Shown: one piece after another, positions 18,051-26,469 of the stretch | Layout: each line of letters begins with the position of its first letter | How positions within the stretch are numbered: the first letter of the stretch is position 1 | Assembly: GCA_937998865.1 (NCBI GenBank) | Contig: CALLBR010000005.1 | Coordinates: 45,824 to 109,823 of the forward strand | Length of the DNA: 64,000 nucleotides | Source of the DNA: an uncultured bacterium | GTDB lineage: Bacteria; Nitrospirota; Thermodesulfovibrionia; Thermodesulfovibrionales; Thermodesulfovibrionaceae | Direction of reading: 5' to 3' | Notes under the pieces: model-generated | What the model was told of the DNA's origin: nothing | The model's input: only the letters and a program-made list of their open reading frames with translations | Database searches by the model: none | Program-made: the position numbers and the translations under genes

Positions 18051-19637
18051 TTAATTATACCATTCCATTCTGTTTTTTGGTACATACCAATGAATATAAT
18101 TATGCCATATACCAATTACAGCTGGTTCTATTCCTTTTATTCTCTTGTTAACAGCAATAATGGCATCAGGAACATAAAGAAAACAGTAAGGCTGATCTTC
18201 CGCAATTAGGGAATGAATTTTCCAATAAAGTTTTTTTCTCTCTTCTCTATTCAAAGTTTCTCTTGCTTTTTCGATGAGTCTGTCTACCTCAGGATTTCTA
18301 TAACTTACAAAGTTAAATTCTCCAGGAAGTGTTTTTGATGAGTGAAAAATATCGTATAAGTCTGGATCCCTTGATAAAGACCACCCTAATAAAACTGCTT
18401 GAAACTGTCTTTTATTGACAAGTTCTAAAAAACTTTGCCATTCAAGAACTCTTATATTAACCTCTATTCCCACTCTTTTTAATTGTTCTTTTAAAATTTG
18501 TGCGGTTTTAAGTCTTGATTCATTACCTTGATTCAACATTAATGTAAAGGAGAATTTTCTTCCTTTTTTTACCAATACACCATCGCTTCCTCTTACCCAT
18601 CCCACCTCTGATAAAATTTTCTTTGCCTTTTCTGGATCAAATTCAAAATCTTTTACCTGAGGATTAAAAGCCCAAGAAGAGGGTGGAAAAGGGCCATTAC
18701 TTGGTGAGCCGTATCCAAGAAGAACACCCTCAATTATCTCTTTCTTGTTTACTGCATGGGCTATTGCCTGACGGACTTTTTTTTCAGAGAAGAGAGGATC
18801 TCTCAAGTTGTATCCCAAATAAGTATAGCCGAAGGAGGGATATCTGTATACATTGAAATATCTTTTAAAATCTGACTTTTGCCCATAATACTTATACTGA
18901 GCAGGAGAAAGTCCCATGAAATCTATTCCTCCAAATTTAAGTTCAAGAAACATTGTTGAGGGATCTGGTATAATCCGTGTTATAAACTTTTCAAAAAAAG
19001 GCGCACCTTCAAAATAGAATTGATTCCTCTCAAGAATTAATCTCTGTCCTGTAATCCATTCTTTAAACTTGAAAGGACCTGTGCCAATAGGATTTCTATT
19101 AAGTGATGAATTAAAGATTTCTTTGCCCTCAAGTAAATGTCTTGGTAATATTCCCATTCCCCAGGATTCTAAGGCAGGTGCAAAGGGTTTTTCATAGACT
19201 ACTTTTACTGTGTATCTACCTAGAGCTTTTACTTCCTTAACAGGACCATAGTTACTGCTATAGGGAGTAGGATTCCTTTTGTCAGTGACAGCTTTATAAG
19301 TAAATATTACGTCTTCAGCAGTTAATTCTTCTCCATCATGCCATTTTACACCTTTTTTGAGAAAGAAAATTATTTCTTTTCCATCTTGTGAAATCTTCCA
19401 ATTTTCAGCTAAATCTCCCACAATATTTAAGTTTTTGTCATATTTCGTTAAGCCATTAAAAATTTTTCCACTTATATCAGCACTGGCACTATCGGAAGCA
19501 AAAAGAGGTAAAAGTCTCTTTGCATCAGCAGAAGAAGCACCAGTAATGGAAAAAGGTTCTTTTATCTCTGGAACTTTTTGGCAGGAAAGGATAAAGAGAA
19601 AGATGAGGAAAAATAATTTGGCATAATTTCCTGACAT
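18051..19637 (-). CDS. ABC peptide/nickel-type substrate-binding lipoprotein
   Basis: A 528-residue family 5 extracellular solute-binding protein. The signal peptide ends in the lipobox LFILSC, so the mature N-terminus is a lipidated Cys. Family motifs include IFNGLTKYDKNLNIVGDLAENWKIS, GVKWHDGEELTAEDVIFTYKA and NPIGTGPFKFKEW. It lies directly behind secG with no spacer. No transporter subunits adjoin it, but DppB/DppC-type permeases occur about 41 kb away in this window and could be partners. The substrate is probably a peptide. Confidence 0.92.
   Translation of the reverse strand: MSGNYAKLFFLIFLFILSCQKVPEIKEPFSITGASSADAKRLLPLFASDSASADISGKIFNGLTKYDKNLNIVGDLAENWKISQDGKEIIFFLKKGVKWHDGEELTAEDVIFTYKAVTDKRNPTPYSSNYGPVKEVKALGRYTVKVVYEKPFAPALESWGMGILPRHLLEGKEIFNSSLNRNPIGTGPFKFKEWITGQRLILERNQFYFEGAPFFEKFITRIIPDPSTMFLELKFGGIDFMGLSPAQYKYYGQKSDFKRYFNVYRYPSFGYTYLGYNLRDPLFSEKKVRQAIAHAVNKKEIIEGVLLGYGSPSNGPFPPSSWAFNPQVKDFEFDPEKAKKILSEVGWVRGSDGVLVKKGRKFSFTLMLNQGNESRLKTAQILKEQLKRVGIEVNIRVLEWQSFLELVNKRQFQAVLLGWSLSRDPDLYDIFHSSKTLPGEFNFVSYRNPEVDRLIEKARETLNREERKKLYWKIHSLIAEDQPYCFLYVPDAIIAVNKRIKGIEPAVIGIWHNYIHWYVPKNRMEWYN
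18054..18059 (-). promoter_or_regulatory. Putative internal promoter of lolA
   Basis: On the minus strand TATAAT is followed by seven bases and then the lolA ATG at 18046. It lies within the last codons of the upstream binding-protein gene. No strong -35 box is visible. Confidence 0.4.
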
Positions 19638-19952
19638 TTATTTCTGTTGAGGTGGTTCTCCTGTTTGAGGCTGAAGAGGTTGAGTTTGAACAGGAACATT
19701 GAAATTTGATACTACTGATTTACTTCTTGTAGTTATGTAGGTAAGAAAGAAAGATGATAACATGAATAAAACCGCTACTATTGTAGCTACTTTATTCAAA
19801 AAAGTTGCAGCACCTCTTGGGCCAAAAAGCGTTTGAGATGAGCCGCCACCGAAAGCAGGACCAAGTTCTGCTCCTTTACCTCTATGAAGTAAAACCACTG
19901 CTATCATTACAAAGCAAAGAATTATGTGGAATACTAAAAGGATAGTTTTCAT
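19638..19952 (-). CDS. secG: Protein translocase subunit SecG
   Basis: 104 residues with two transmembrane helices (about 3-22 and 55-75). The conserved loop LLHRGKGAELGPAFGGGSSQTLFGPRGAATFLNK is diagnostic of SecG, the accessory subunit of SecYEG. A Gln/Pro-rich tail ends the protein. The start follows GAGGAGG. tpiA-secG adjacency is a common bacterial arrangement. Confidence 0.96.
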   Translation of the reverse strand: MKTILLVFHIILCFVMIAVVLLHRGKGAELGPAFGGGSSQTLFGPRGAATFLNKVATIVAVLFMLSSFFLTYITTRSKSVVSNFNVPVQTQPLQPQTGEPPQQK

Positions 19953-19973
19953 TGATTCCTCCTCTATTTTTAT

Positions 19974-20714
19974 TTAATCTTCATATTTTATGATTTTCAC
20001 AAAATTAACAGGGTTTAAGCTTGCTCCACCAACTAAGACTCCGTCAACATTTTCTATGTTCATTATGCTCTTAATGTTTTCGGCACTTACACTGCCTCCA
20101 TATAGTATTCTAATTGAATTGTCAGGAGTAAATTCTTTTAATTGCTCTCTTATAAAGAAATGAGCTTCTTTTATCTGTAATTCATTTGCTACAATGCCAG
20201 TGCCAATAGCCCAAACAGGTTCATACGCGATAGTTATATTGCTTAAATCTCTTATTCCTTCCAATCCTTTAATTATTTGTTTTTTCAAAATTTCAAAGGT
20301 TCTATTTTTCTGTCTCTCCTCAAGTGTTTCACCAATACAGAAAATTACTTTTAAACCGTTTTCAATAGAGGCCCTTATTTTTTTATTTATCATCTCATCG
20401 TTTTCATTAAAATATCTTCTTCTCTCAGAGTGTCCAACAATCACATAATCAACACCAATATCTTTCAGCATGAGGGGAGATATTTCTCCAGTGTAGGCTC
20501 CCTGTTTTTCATAAAAGACGTTTTGCGCACAAAGTTTTATATTCGTACCTTTTAGAGCTTCATGAACTTTTTCCAAACAGATAAAAGTTGGGGCAAGAGC
20601 TATTTCTTTATTCCTTACATCCTTTATCAGAGGAATAAATTCATCAATAAACTTAAGAGCCTCTCCAATAGTTTTATGCATTTTCCAGTTTGCTACAAAA
20701 AATTTCCTTCGCAT
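19974..20714 (-). CDS. tpiA: Triosephosphate isomerase
   Basis: 246 residues, standard length. It interconverts glyceraldehyde 3-phosphate and dihydroxyacetone phosphate. Substrate Asn and Lys are in VANWKMHKT (residues 7-15), the catalytic His is in YVIVGHSERR near 95, the catalytic Glu is in AYEPVWAIGTG near 165 and the phosphate loop is LYGGSVS near 205. No Shine-Dalgarno is visible. A TAAACT box eight bases upstream on the minus strand may be a leaderless -10. It lies 30 bases after the rRNA methyltransferase gene. Confidence 0.97.
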   Translation of the reverse strand: MRRKFFVANWKMHKTIGEALKFIDEFIPLIKDVRNKEIALAPTFICLEKVHEALKGTNIKLCAQNVFYEKQGAYTGEISPLMLKDIGVDYVIVGHSERRRYFNENDEMINKKIRASIENGLKVIFCIGETLEERQKNRTFEILKKQIIKGLEGIRDLSNITIAYEPVWAIGTGIVANELQIKEAHFFIREQLKEFTPDNSIRILYGGSVSAENIKSIMNIENVDGVLVGGASLNPVNFVKIIKYED

Positions 20715-20744
20715 AATTTAATAGTTTAGTTTAAATACGGGCTT

Positions 20745-21911
20745 TTAGTCAAACACTCTTAAAACAAAGCATTTTAAATAAGCAGTCTCGGGCATATGAA
20801 GGAGGATGGGATGGTCTTTACTTTGAGTTCCTTTGTAAATCAATATTCCCTTTTTTCTGTTTTTCATAAAAGCTTCTTTTATTATATCTTGAAATTCTTC
20901 TTGGGATATGTGCTGGGAGCAGGAAGAGGTAGCTAAAATACCACCTTTCCTCAAAAGTTTAAGTACTAAGGAATTCAAAGTTAAATAACCCTGAATCCCA
21001 TCTTTTTTTTCAGTCTTTGACTTTACAAAAGCAGGAGGATCAACTATTATAAAATCATATTTTCTGCCCTTTTTTATATCCCATTTAAGAAAATCAAATA
21101 CATCAGCTTTTATAAATTTGCAATTCTCTGAAACATTATTAATCCTGACATTTTCCATTGCTATTTCAATGGCCTTATCAGAATTGTCAACTCCTATCAA
21201 TTTATTTCCCTTTTTAGCTAAATGAATACTCCATGATCCCACATAGGAAAAGAGATCTAATCCAAAGCCATTTATTATTAATTCCTTAAGAAATAACCTG
21301 TTTTCGCGTTGATCAAGAAAAAATCCAGTTTTCTGCCCATGAAGAGGGTCTATCATAAATTTTGCATCGTCTTCTTGAATTAGAAGAGGTAACGATTTTT
21401 CCTCACCTTTTATGATTTTTTTTTCAACTGGAAGTCCCTCTTTCAGTCTTGAGGGAGTGTCATTTTTTAAGATTATCATTTCAGGCTTAAATATGTCGTC
21501 AAGAATTTTAATAATTGAATCTCGAAATCTCTCCATCCCAGCGGTTAATATTTGAATTACCAAACATTTTTCATAGCGATCAATTATTAATCCTGGCAAA
21601 AAATCAGATTCACTGAAGACCAATCTATAAGTATCCTTGAGTTTTAGAAATTCTTCTCGGTATTTGAGACTTTTTAGAATATTATTCTTGAAAAATGTTT
21701 CATCGATTTTTTCATCCTTAAAACTTAAAAGTCTTATAGATATAACTGATTTTGGATTTATATAACCTGTTCCAATTAGTCGGTTTGAATTCCTTTCATA
21801 AACTTTTACTATAATTCCACTATTTAAGTGTTCAAAAGGGGAGTCAATTTCATTTCTATAAATCCATAAACTATAGGGTCTTTTTAATGGTTTAATAAAG
21901 ATTTTTTCCAT
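20745..21911 (-). CDS. RlmI-like 23S rRNA (cytosine-C5) methyltransferase
   Basis: 388 residues. An N-terminal PUA-like RNA-binding region (about 1-75, with IVKVYERNSNRLIGTGYINPKS) precedes a central EEHEAD-type domain and a class I SAM methyltransferase (GLDLFSYVGSWSIHLAKKG near 215). The m5C motifs DPPAF and SSCSQH, the latter with the catalytic-region Cys, identify the RlmI/RlmO family that methylates C1962 of 23S rRNA. It is the first gene of the long minus-strand operon. The exact target base is inferred from the family. Confidence 0.88.
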   Translation of the reverse strand: MEKIFIKPLKRPYSLWIYRNEIDSPFEHLNSGIIVKVYERNSNRLIGTGYINPKSVISIRLLSFKDEKIDETFFKNNILKSLKYREEFLKLKDTYRLVFSESDFLPGLIIDRYEKCLVIQILTAGMERFRDSIIKILDDIFKPEMIILKNDTPSRLKEGLPVEKKIIKGEEKSLPLLIQEDDAKFMIDPLHGQKTGFFLDQRENRLFLKELIINGFGLDLFSYVGSWSIHLAKKGNKLIGVDNSDKAIEIAMENVRINNVSENCKFIKADVFDFLKWDIKKGRKYDFIIVDPPAFVKSKTEKKDGIQGYLTLNSLVLKLLRKGGILATSSCSQHISQEEFQDIIKEAFMKNRKKGILIYKGTQSKDHPILLHMPETAYLKCFVLRVFD

Positions 21912-22110
21912 GAAGGTTAGTTTGAAAATTCTCTTATTAAAAAGTCAAGTATTAATGTGCCACGTGGGACTACTATTTTAAAATTTCAACTATAGTTAAT
22001 CCTCTAATATGTCTCATTCATGATAGTCTCCTTTCTAAAGGCAAGCACTTCACAAGAAGTAAGCTCTAATATATATTTAATATGCGAGTCTGCAGTTCCC
22101 ATGGACTGTG

Positions 22111-22220
22111 TGGCAATCCGTTTTGCGAGGACACTTTTATGCCTTTGCGGCAATCTTATTCCAATCTTTTCGCTAAAAAAGTAAATTGAAGGATTGCTTC
22201 ACTCCAAATAAGTATCGCAA
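22111..22220. repeat. Degenerate inverted-repeat element, MITE/REP-like
   Basis: The left half contains TTGCGAGGA (22123-22131) and GGCAATC (22149-22155). The right half contains GGATTGCTTC (22191-22200) and TCGCAA (22215-22220). The order TTGCG...GCAATC / GATTGC...CGCAA resembles the widespread bacterial palindromic element built on TTGCGAGGAG...GCAATC, here much decayed and interrupted by AT-rich sequence. A further GGCAATCC at 22112-22119 may belong to it. Confidence 0.35.
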
Positions 22221-22385
22221 CTGCAATTAAAATAAAAGGATTTTGGGAGGGAATGTTATAAGATGACTGTGACATTTCAAAGTAGTAATAAAGTGTGCTT
22301 TTACTTTAAGAATAAAATATTCCAACCTAAAGGTAAGTCTTATCATAGAGGCTTTAATTTGCAATTTTGGATTAATCATAAATTC

Positions 22386-22415
22386 TTGAAAAATTTTACA
22401 AGATAATTGTAATAT
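22386..22415 (+). promoter_or_regulatory. Promoter of ppdK
   Basis: TTGAAA (22386-22391) and TAATAT (22410-22415) are separated by 18 bases. The predicted start lies about 30 bases before the ppdK ATG, leaving room for the clear AGGAGGAG ribosome binding site. Confidence 0.55.
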
Positions 22416-22454
22416 GAATAGCTATTAAAACATCAAGGTAGGAGGAGCCTTAAA

Positions 22455-25175
22455 ATGGCATCGAAGAGTAAAGGAACCAAAATGCCTCTAAAAGCTTCAA
22501 AAGTAATTAAAAAAAATGAGAAGAAAAAGAAATATGTTTACTATTTTGGTGATGGAAAGGCAGAAGGCACAGGAGAAATGAAGGATTTGCTTGGCGGAAA
22601 AGGAGCTGGGCTTGCTGAAATGACTAATTTAGGCATTCCAGTTCCATCCGGTTTTACAATCACCACTGAAGCCTGTAGAGAATATTTCAGCAATGGAAAA
22701 AAATTTCCTCCCGGACTTTGGAATGAGGTTTTGGAAAATCTTAAGAAAATTGAAAAATCAATGAAATGTAAATTTGGAGATGCTAAAAATCCTTTACTTG
22801 TATCAGTAAGATCTGGAGCAAAATTTTCAATGCCCGGCATGATGGATACAGTTTTAAATTTAGGACTTAATGAAGATACTTTAAAAGGACTTATAAACAA
22901 AACAAAGAATGAGAGATTCGCTTACGATACTTATAGAAGATTTATAAGCATGTTTGGAAGCATTGTTATGGATATTGATAGAAAAAAATTTGAAGATTTA
23001 CTCCAAATGGTGAAAGAAAAAAAAGGAGTTAAACTAGACACAGAACTAAATACAGATGATTTTAAGGAACTTGTTGAAGCCTATAAAAATTTATATAGAA
23101 AAGAAACAGGAACAGAATTTCCCTTTGATCCCTATGAACAGCTAAAAATGACAATAAAAGCAGTGTTCGATTCTTGGTATGGCGATAGAGCTATCACATA
23201 TAGAAGACTTCATGGAATTCCTGATGATCTCGGAACTGCTTGTAACATTGTGGCTATGGTATTTGGAAATATGGGAGAAAATTCTGGAACAGGGGTTGGA
23301 TTTACGAGGGACCCATCTACAGGAAAGAAAAAATTCTTTGCTGAATTTCTACCTAATGCTCAGGGTGAAGATGTGGTTGCCGGTATAAGAACTCCTCTTA
23401 AAATTGAAGAATTAAAGAAAAGAATGCCTCATATATACTCTGAGCTTGAGAAAATATGTACCAAACTTGAAAAGCACTATAAAGATATGTTGGATATAGA
23501 GTTTACAATTCAAGAAGGAAAACTATATATGCTTCAAACCAGAGTAGGAAAAAGAACCGCTGCAGCAGCAATAAAAATTGCAGTTGACATGGTAAAAGAA
23601 AAGCTTATAGATAAAAAAACAGCTTTACTGCGAATTGAACCAAAGCAATTAAATCAGCTTCTACATCCTACCATTGACTCATCAGCAAAAGTGAAAGTCA
23701 TTGCTAAAGGGTTACCTGCAAGTCCTGGGGCAGCAGTAGGAAAAGTGGTATTTTCTGCTCAAGATGCTGAGGAATGGGTAGGAAAGGGAGAAAAAGTTAT
23801 CTTAGTAAGGAATGAAACCTCTCCAGAGGATATAGGAGGAATGGCAGTAGCTGAGGGAATTTTAACTGCTAGAGGAGGAATGACTTCTCATGCAGCTGTT
23901 GTAGGAAGAGGAATGGGAAAATGTTGTGTAGTGGGATGTGGTGCTTTAATGATAAATGAAGAGGAAAAGTATTTCACAGTTGGTGATCTTATAATAAAAG
24001 AGGGCGAATTTATCACTCTTAATGGCACCACAGGAGAGGTCATTCTTGGACAGGCACCACTTGTTATGCCCAAATTACCAAAGGAATTTTATACCATTAT
24101 TAAATGGGCAGAACAAATTAGTAAATTGCAAGTAAGAGCAAATGCTGATACTCCCAAGGATGCACGTATAGCAAGAGATTTTGGAGCATTGGGAATAGGG
24201 CTCTGTAGAACAGAACATATGTTTTTTGAAGCAGAAAGAATCAAAGCCTTTAGAGAGATGATTCTTTCTGATACATTAGAACAGAGAAGAAAAGCCTTAG
24301 AGAAGATAAAGCCTTATCAGAAAGAAGACTTTATAGGCATTTTCAAGGAAATGAAAGGTTTACCAGTAACAATAAGACTTCTTGATCCTCCGCTTCATGA
24401 ATTTTTACCTAAAACAGAAGAAGAAATTGAGGTAATATCAAAGGAAATGGGTATTTCAGTAAAAAAGATTAAATCTAAGATAAAAACTCTTGAAGAATTC
24501 AACCCTATGCTTGGACATAGAGGTTGTCGATTAGGAATAACCTATCCAGAAATTTATGAAATGCAAGTAAGAGCTATAATGGAGGCAACCTGTGAATTAG
24601 CAAAGAAAAAGATAAAAGTAATACCAGAAATAATGATTCCTCTTGTTGCACATGTAAATGAGTTTAAAATAATGAGGGATTTAATTGTTAAAACAGCAGA
24701 AGAGGTTATGAAATCTTATGGCGTAAAAGTTCATTATTCCATTGGTACGATGATTGAGCTTGCTCGTGCTGCAATTACTGCAGATCACATTGCAAAAGAA
24801 GCTGAATTTTTCTCCTTTGGCACTAATGATTTAACTCAGTCAGTATACGGTCTTTCAAGAGATGATGCTGGTAAATTTCTACCTTTTTATCTTGACCATA
24901 AAATTATACCTGAAGATCCTTTTATATCAATAGATACAGAAGGAGTTGGTCAAATAATGGAAATTGCTGTTAAGAAAGCTAAAAGAGTTAATAAAAATAT
25001 TAAATTGGGAATTTGTGGTGAGCATGGAGGAGATCCTACCTCAATAGAATTTTGTCATAAATTGGGACTTGACTATGTTAGCTGTTCACCTTACAGAGTT
25101 CCTATAGCAAAAGTAGCTGCTGCCCATGCAAAATTAAAAGAGAAAGGAAAAGTAGTAGTTCATTCTACCGTTTAA
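22455..25175 (+). CDS. ppdK: Pyruvate, phosphate dikinase
   Basis: 906 residues. It interconverts pyruvate + ATP + Pi with phosphoenolpyruvate + AMP + PPi, a key step of carbon metabolism in anaerobes. The order is the ATP-grasp domain (LLGGKGAGLAEM near 46), the swivelling phosphohistidine domain with catalytic His479 in GGMTSHAAVVGRGMGK, and the PEP/pyruvate barrel with GICGEHGGDP near the end. A Lys-rich extension of about 25 residues precedes the usual start KYVYYFGDG. AGGAGGAG supports this ATG. It is monocistronic, bounded by a terminator. Confidence 0.97.
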   Translation: MASKSKGTKMPLKASKVIKKNEKKKKYVYYFGDGKAEGTGEMKDLLGGKGAGLAEMTNLGIPVPSGFTITTEACREYFSNGKKFPPGLWNEVLENLKKIEKSMKCKFGDAKNPLLVSVRSGAKFSMPGMMDTVLNLGLNEDTLKGLINKTKNERFAYDTYRRFISMFGSIVMDIDRKKFEDLLQMVKEKKGVKLDTELNTDDFKELVEAYKNLYRKETGTEFPFDPYEQLKMTIKAVFDSWYGDRAITYRRLHGIPDDLGTACNIVAMVFGNMGENSGTGVGFTRDPSTGKKKFFAEFLPNAQGEDVVAGIRTPLKIEELKKRMPHIYSELEKICTKLEKHYKDMLDIEFTIQEGKLYMLQTRVGKRTAAAAIKIAVDMVKEKLIDKKTALLRIEPKQLNQLLHPTIDSSAKVKVIAKGLPASPGAAVGKVVFSAQDAEEWVGKGEKVILVRNETSPEDIGGMAVAEGILTARGGMTSHAAVVGRGMGKCCVVGCGALMINEEEKYFTVGDLIIKEGEFITLNGTTGEVILGQAPLVMPKLPKEFYTIIKWAEQISKLQVRANADTPKDARIARDFGALGIGLCRTEHMFFEAERIKAFREMILSDTLEQRRKALEKIKPYQKEDFIGIFKEMKGLPVTIRLLDPPLHEFLPKTEEEIEVISKEMGISVKKIKSKIKTLEEFNPMLGHRGCRLGITYPEIYEMQVRAIMEATCELAKKKIKVIPEIMIPLVAHVNEFKIMRDLIVKTAEEVMKSYGVKVHYSIGTMIELARAAITADHIAKEAEFFSFGTNDLTQSVYGLSRDDAGKFLPFYLDHKIIPEDPFISIDTEGVGQIMEIAVKKAKRVNKNIKLGICGEHGGDPTSIEFCHKLGLDYVSCSPYRVPIAKVAAAHAKLKEKGKVVVHSTV

Positions 25176-25181
25176 AAAAAG

Positions 25182-25217
25182 AGAGGGTTGACTTCCGAAA
25201 AGAGGAATCAACCCTCT
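25182..25217. terminator. Bidirectional terminator between ppdK and convergent gene
   Basis: The arms AGAGGGTTGA (25182-25191) and TCAACCCTCT (25208-25217) pair perfectly, with a further inner CTTCC/GGAA pairing. The minus-strand side ends in a run of seven T's (plus-strand A's 25174-25180); the plus-strand side has TTTA. It serves both converging genes. Confidence 0.88.
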
Positions 25218-25721
25218 TTATAAATCCCTATCTACATTATTACCATTGTATAGCTGTTTCTCTACTCGAGGGTTTAATCTTATGAATATATAAATTTTGT
25301 CTAGTTCTTTTTTATATGTCGTTTCTAAAGGCTCAGAGATACCAAAAATCCATGGATAATAGACTGGTTTTATTTCAAATCCCAAAGATAAATCTGAATC
25401 CTTTATTTCTCTATATTTTATGAAGCTTATAGAAGGATTATTAAATATGTCTTTAATTATCTGCATAACTTCTCCTTCACTGATTTTTTCATATATTCTG
25501 TATTTATGTGAAGAAGAGTAGGGTAGAATTAATGTTTTTTCCTCTGTCCTATCAAGGATAATAAAAGTTTCAGGATCATTTGTAAAGGCATTACCATAAA
25601 TAATCAAATTAAAATCACCTTTAATTGCAGTCTCCTCAACCTCATTAAGTAATATTTGAGAATAACCACTAAGAGGTATGAAAAGTATTACTAAGTATAT
25701 TAAGCTTTTAATGAGCTTCAT
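25218..25721 (-). CDS. Secreted protein of unknown function
   Basis: 167 residues with a clear signal peptide (1-21, ending GYS). The mature part is mixed alpha/beta with no motif I recognise and no cysteines, which fits an exported periplasmic protein. A block near 115-130 (LGFEIKPVYYPWIFGISEP) is the most distinctive. The stop abuts the shared terminator. The start is six bases after a minus-strand TATAAT (25728-25733) with no ribosome binding site, so the transcript may be leaderless. It is divergent from an ABC exporter pair that shares the promoter region. Confidence 0.75.
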   Translation of the reverse strand: MKLIKSLIYLVILFIPLSGYSQILLNEVEETAIKGDFNLIIYGNAFTNDPETFIILDRTEEKTLILPYSSSHKYRIYEKISEGEVMQIIKDIFNNPSISFIKYREIKDSDLSLGFEIKPVYYPWIFGISEPLETTYKKELDKIYIFIRLNPRVEKQLYNGNNVDRDL

Positions 25722-25727
25722 AAAATT

Positions 25728-25735
25728 ATTATACT
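25728..25735. promoter_or_regulatory. Overlapping divergent -10 boxes
   Basis: ATTATACT reads as TATAAT on the minus strand (25733-25728, six bases before the ATG at 25721) and TATACT on the plus strand (25730-25735, seven bases before the ATG at 25743). Only 21 bases separate the two start codons, so both transcripts would be nearly or fully leaderless and would compete for one polymerase site. Confidence 0.55.
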
Positions 25736-25742
25736 AAAAATC

Positions 25743-26465
25743 ATGTATGCAGTAGTAGGTAAATCTCTTACAAAATACTATAAAAATTTAAAAGCTTTAG
25801 ATTCAGTAACTTTCTCCATAAGTGCAGGCGAATGTTTTGGTTTTTTAGGCGCAAATGGTGCAGGTAAAACTACCTTAATGAGTATGATTTATGGTTTTAT
25901 TATGCCTACTTCTGGAGAAATTGAAGTTTTAGGAAAAAAATTACAAAAATCAAATCTTCCTGAAATAAAAGCAAAGATTGGAGTAGTACCTCAAGACAAC
26001 AATCTTGACCCAGATTTAAGTGTTTTAGAAAATCTCTTAGTTTATTCAAGATACTTTGATATTAGAAAAAAAGACGCTTTTAATAGAGCTAAAAATCTAC
26101 TAAAATTCGTAGGTCTTTATGAATGGAGCAACGCAAATGTAAGAAAACTCTCAGGAGGAATGAAAAGAAAGCTTATTTTCATAAGAGGACTTATTAATGA
26201 CCCTGATTTACTCATACTTGATGAGCCTACCACAGGACTGGACCCACGAAGTAGAAAACAAATCTGGAATTTAATAGAGTCTCTGAAACATTCTGGAAAA
26301 ACAATAATTCTGACAACTCATTATATGGAGGAAGCTGAGAAACTTTGTGACAAAATTGCCATGATGAATAAAGGTAAAATCTTATTAATTGATACTCCTG
26401 AAAATTTATCTATTAAATTTGGTGGTAATTTGGAAAAAGTTTATTTTGAGATGACGGAGGACTGA
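25743..26465 (+). CDS. ABC transporter ATP-binding protein (ABC-2 exporter type)
   Basis: 240 residues. Walker A is GANGAGKTT (about 38-46), followed by the Q-loop region VVPQDNNLDPDLS, signature LSGGMKRKL (about 136) and Walker B LLILDEPTTGLDPRSR. The pattern fits the DrrA/NatA/CcmA branch that powers drug, lipid or polysaccharide export with an ABC-2 permease. The permease gene follows four bases after the stop. No ribosome binding site precedes the ATG (see the divergent -10 boxes). The substrate is unknown. Confidence 0.93.
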   Translation: MYAVVGKSLTKYYKNLKALDSVTFSISAGECFGFLGANGAGKTTLMSMIYGFIMPTSGEIEVLGKKLQKSNLPEIKAKIGVVPQDNNLDPDLSVLENLLVYSRYFDIRKKDAFNRAKNLLKFVGLYEWSNANVRKLSGGMKRKLIFIRGLINDPDLLILDEPTTGLDPRSRKQIWNLIESLKHSGKTIILTTHYMEEAEKLCDKIAMMNKGKILLIDTPENLSIKFGGNLEKVYFEMTED

Positions 26466-26469
26466 ATCA

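Larger units (their letters stand above)
21912..22454. other. Intergenic region with ppdK promoter and a decayed palindromic element
   Basis: This is 543 bases between divergent genes, with no open frame that looks coding. It holds a degenerate inverted-repeat element (22111-22220) and, at the right end, the ppdK promoter and the ribosome binding site AGGAGGAG. The left end must contain the rlmI-like gene promoter, which I cannot place with confidence. Confidence 0.7.
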
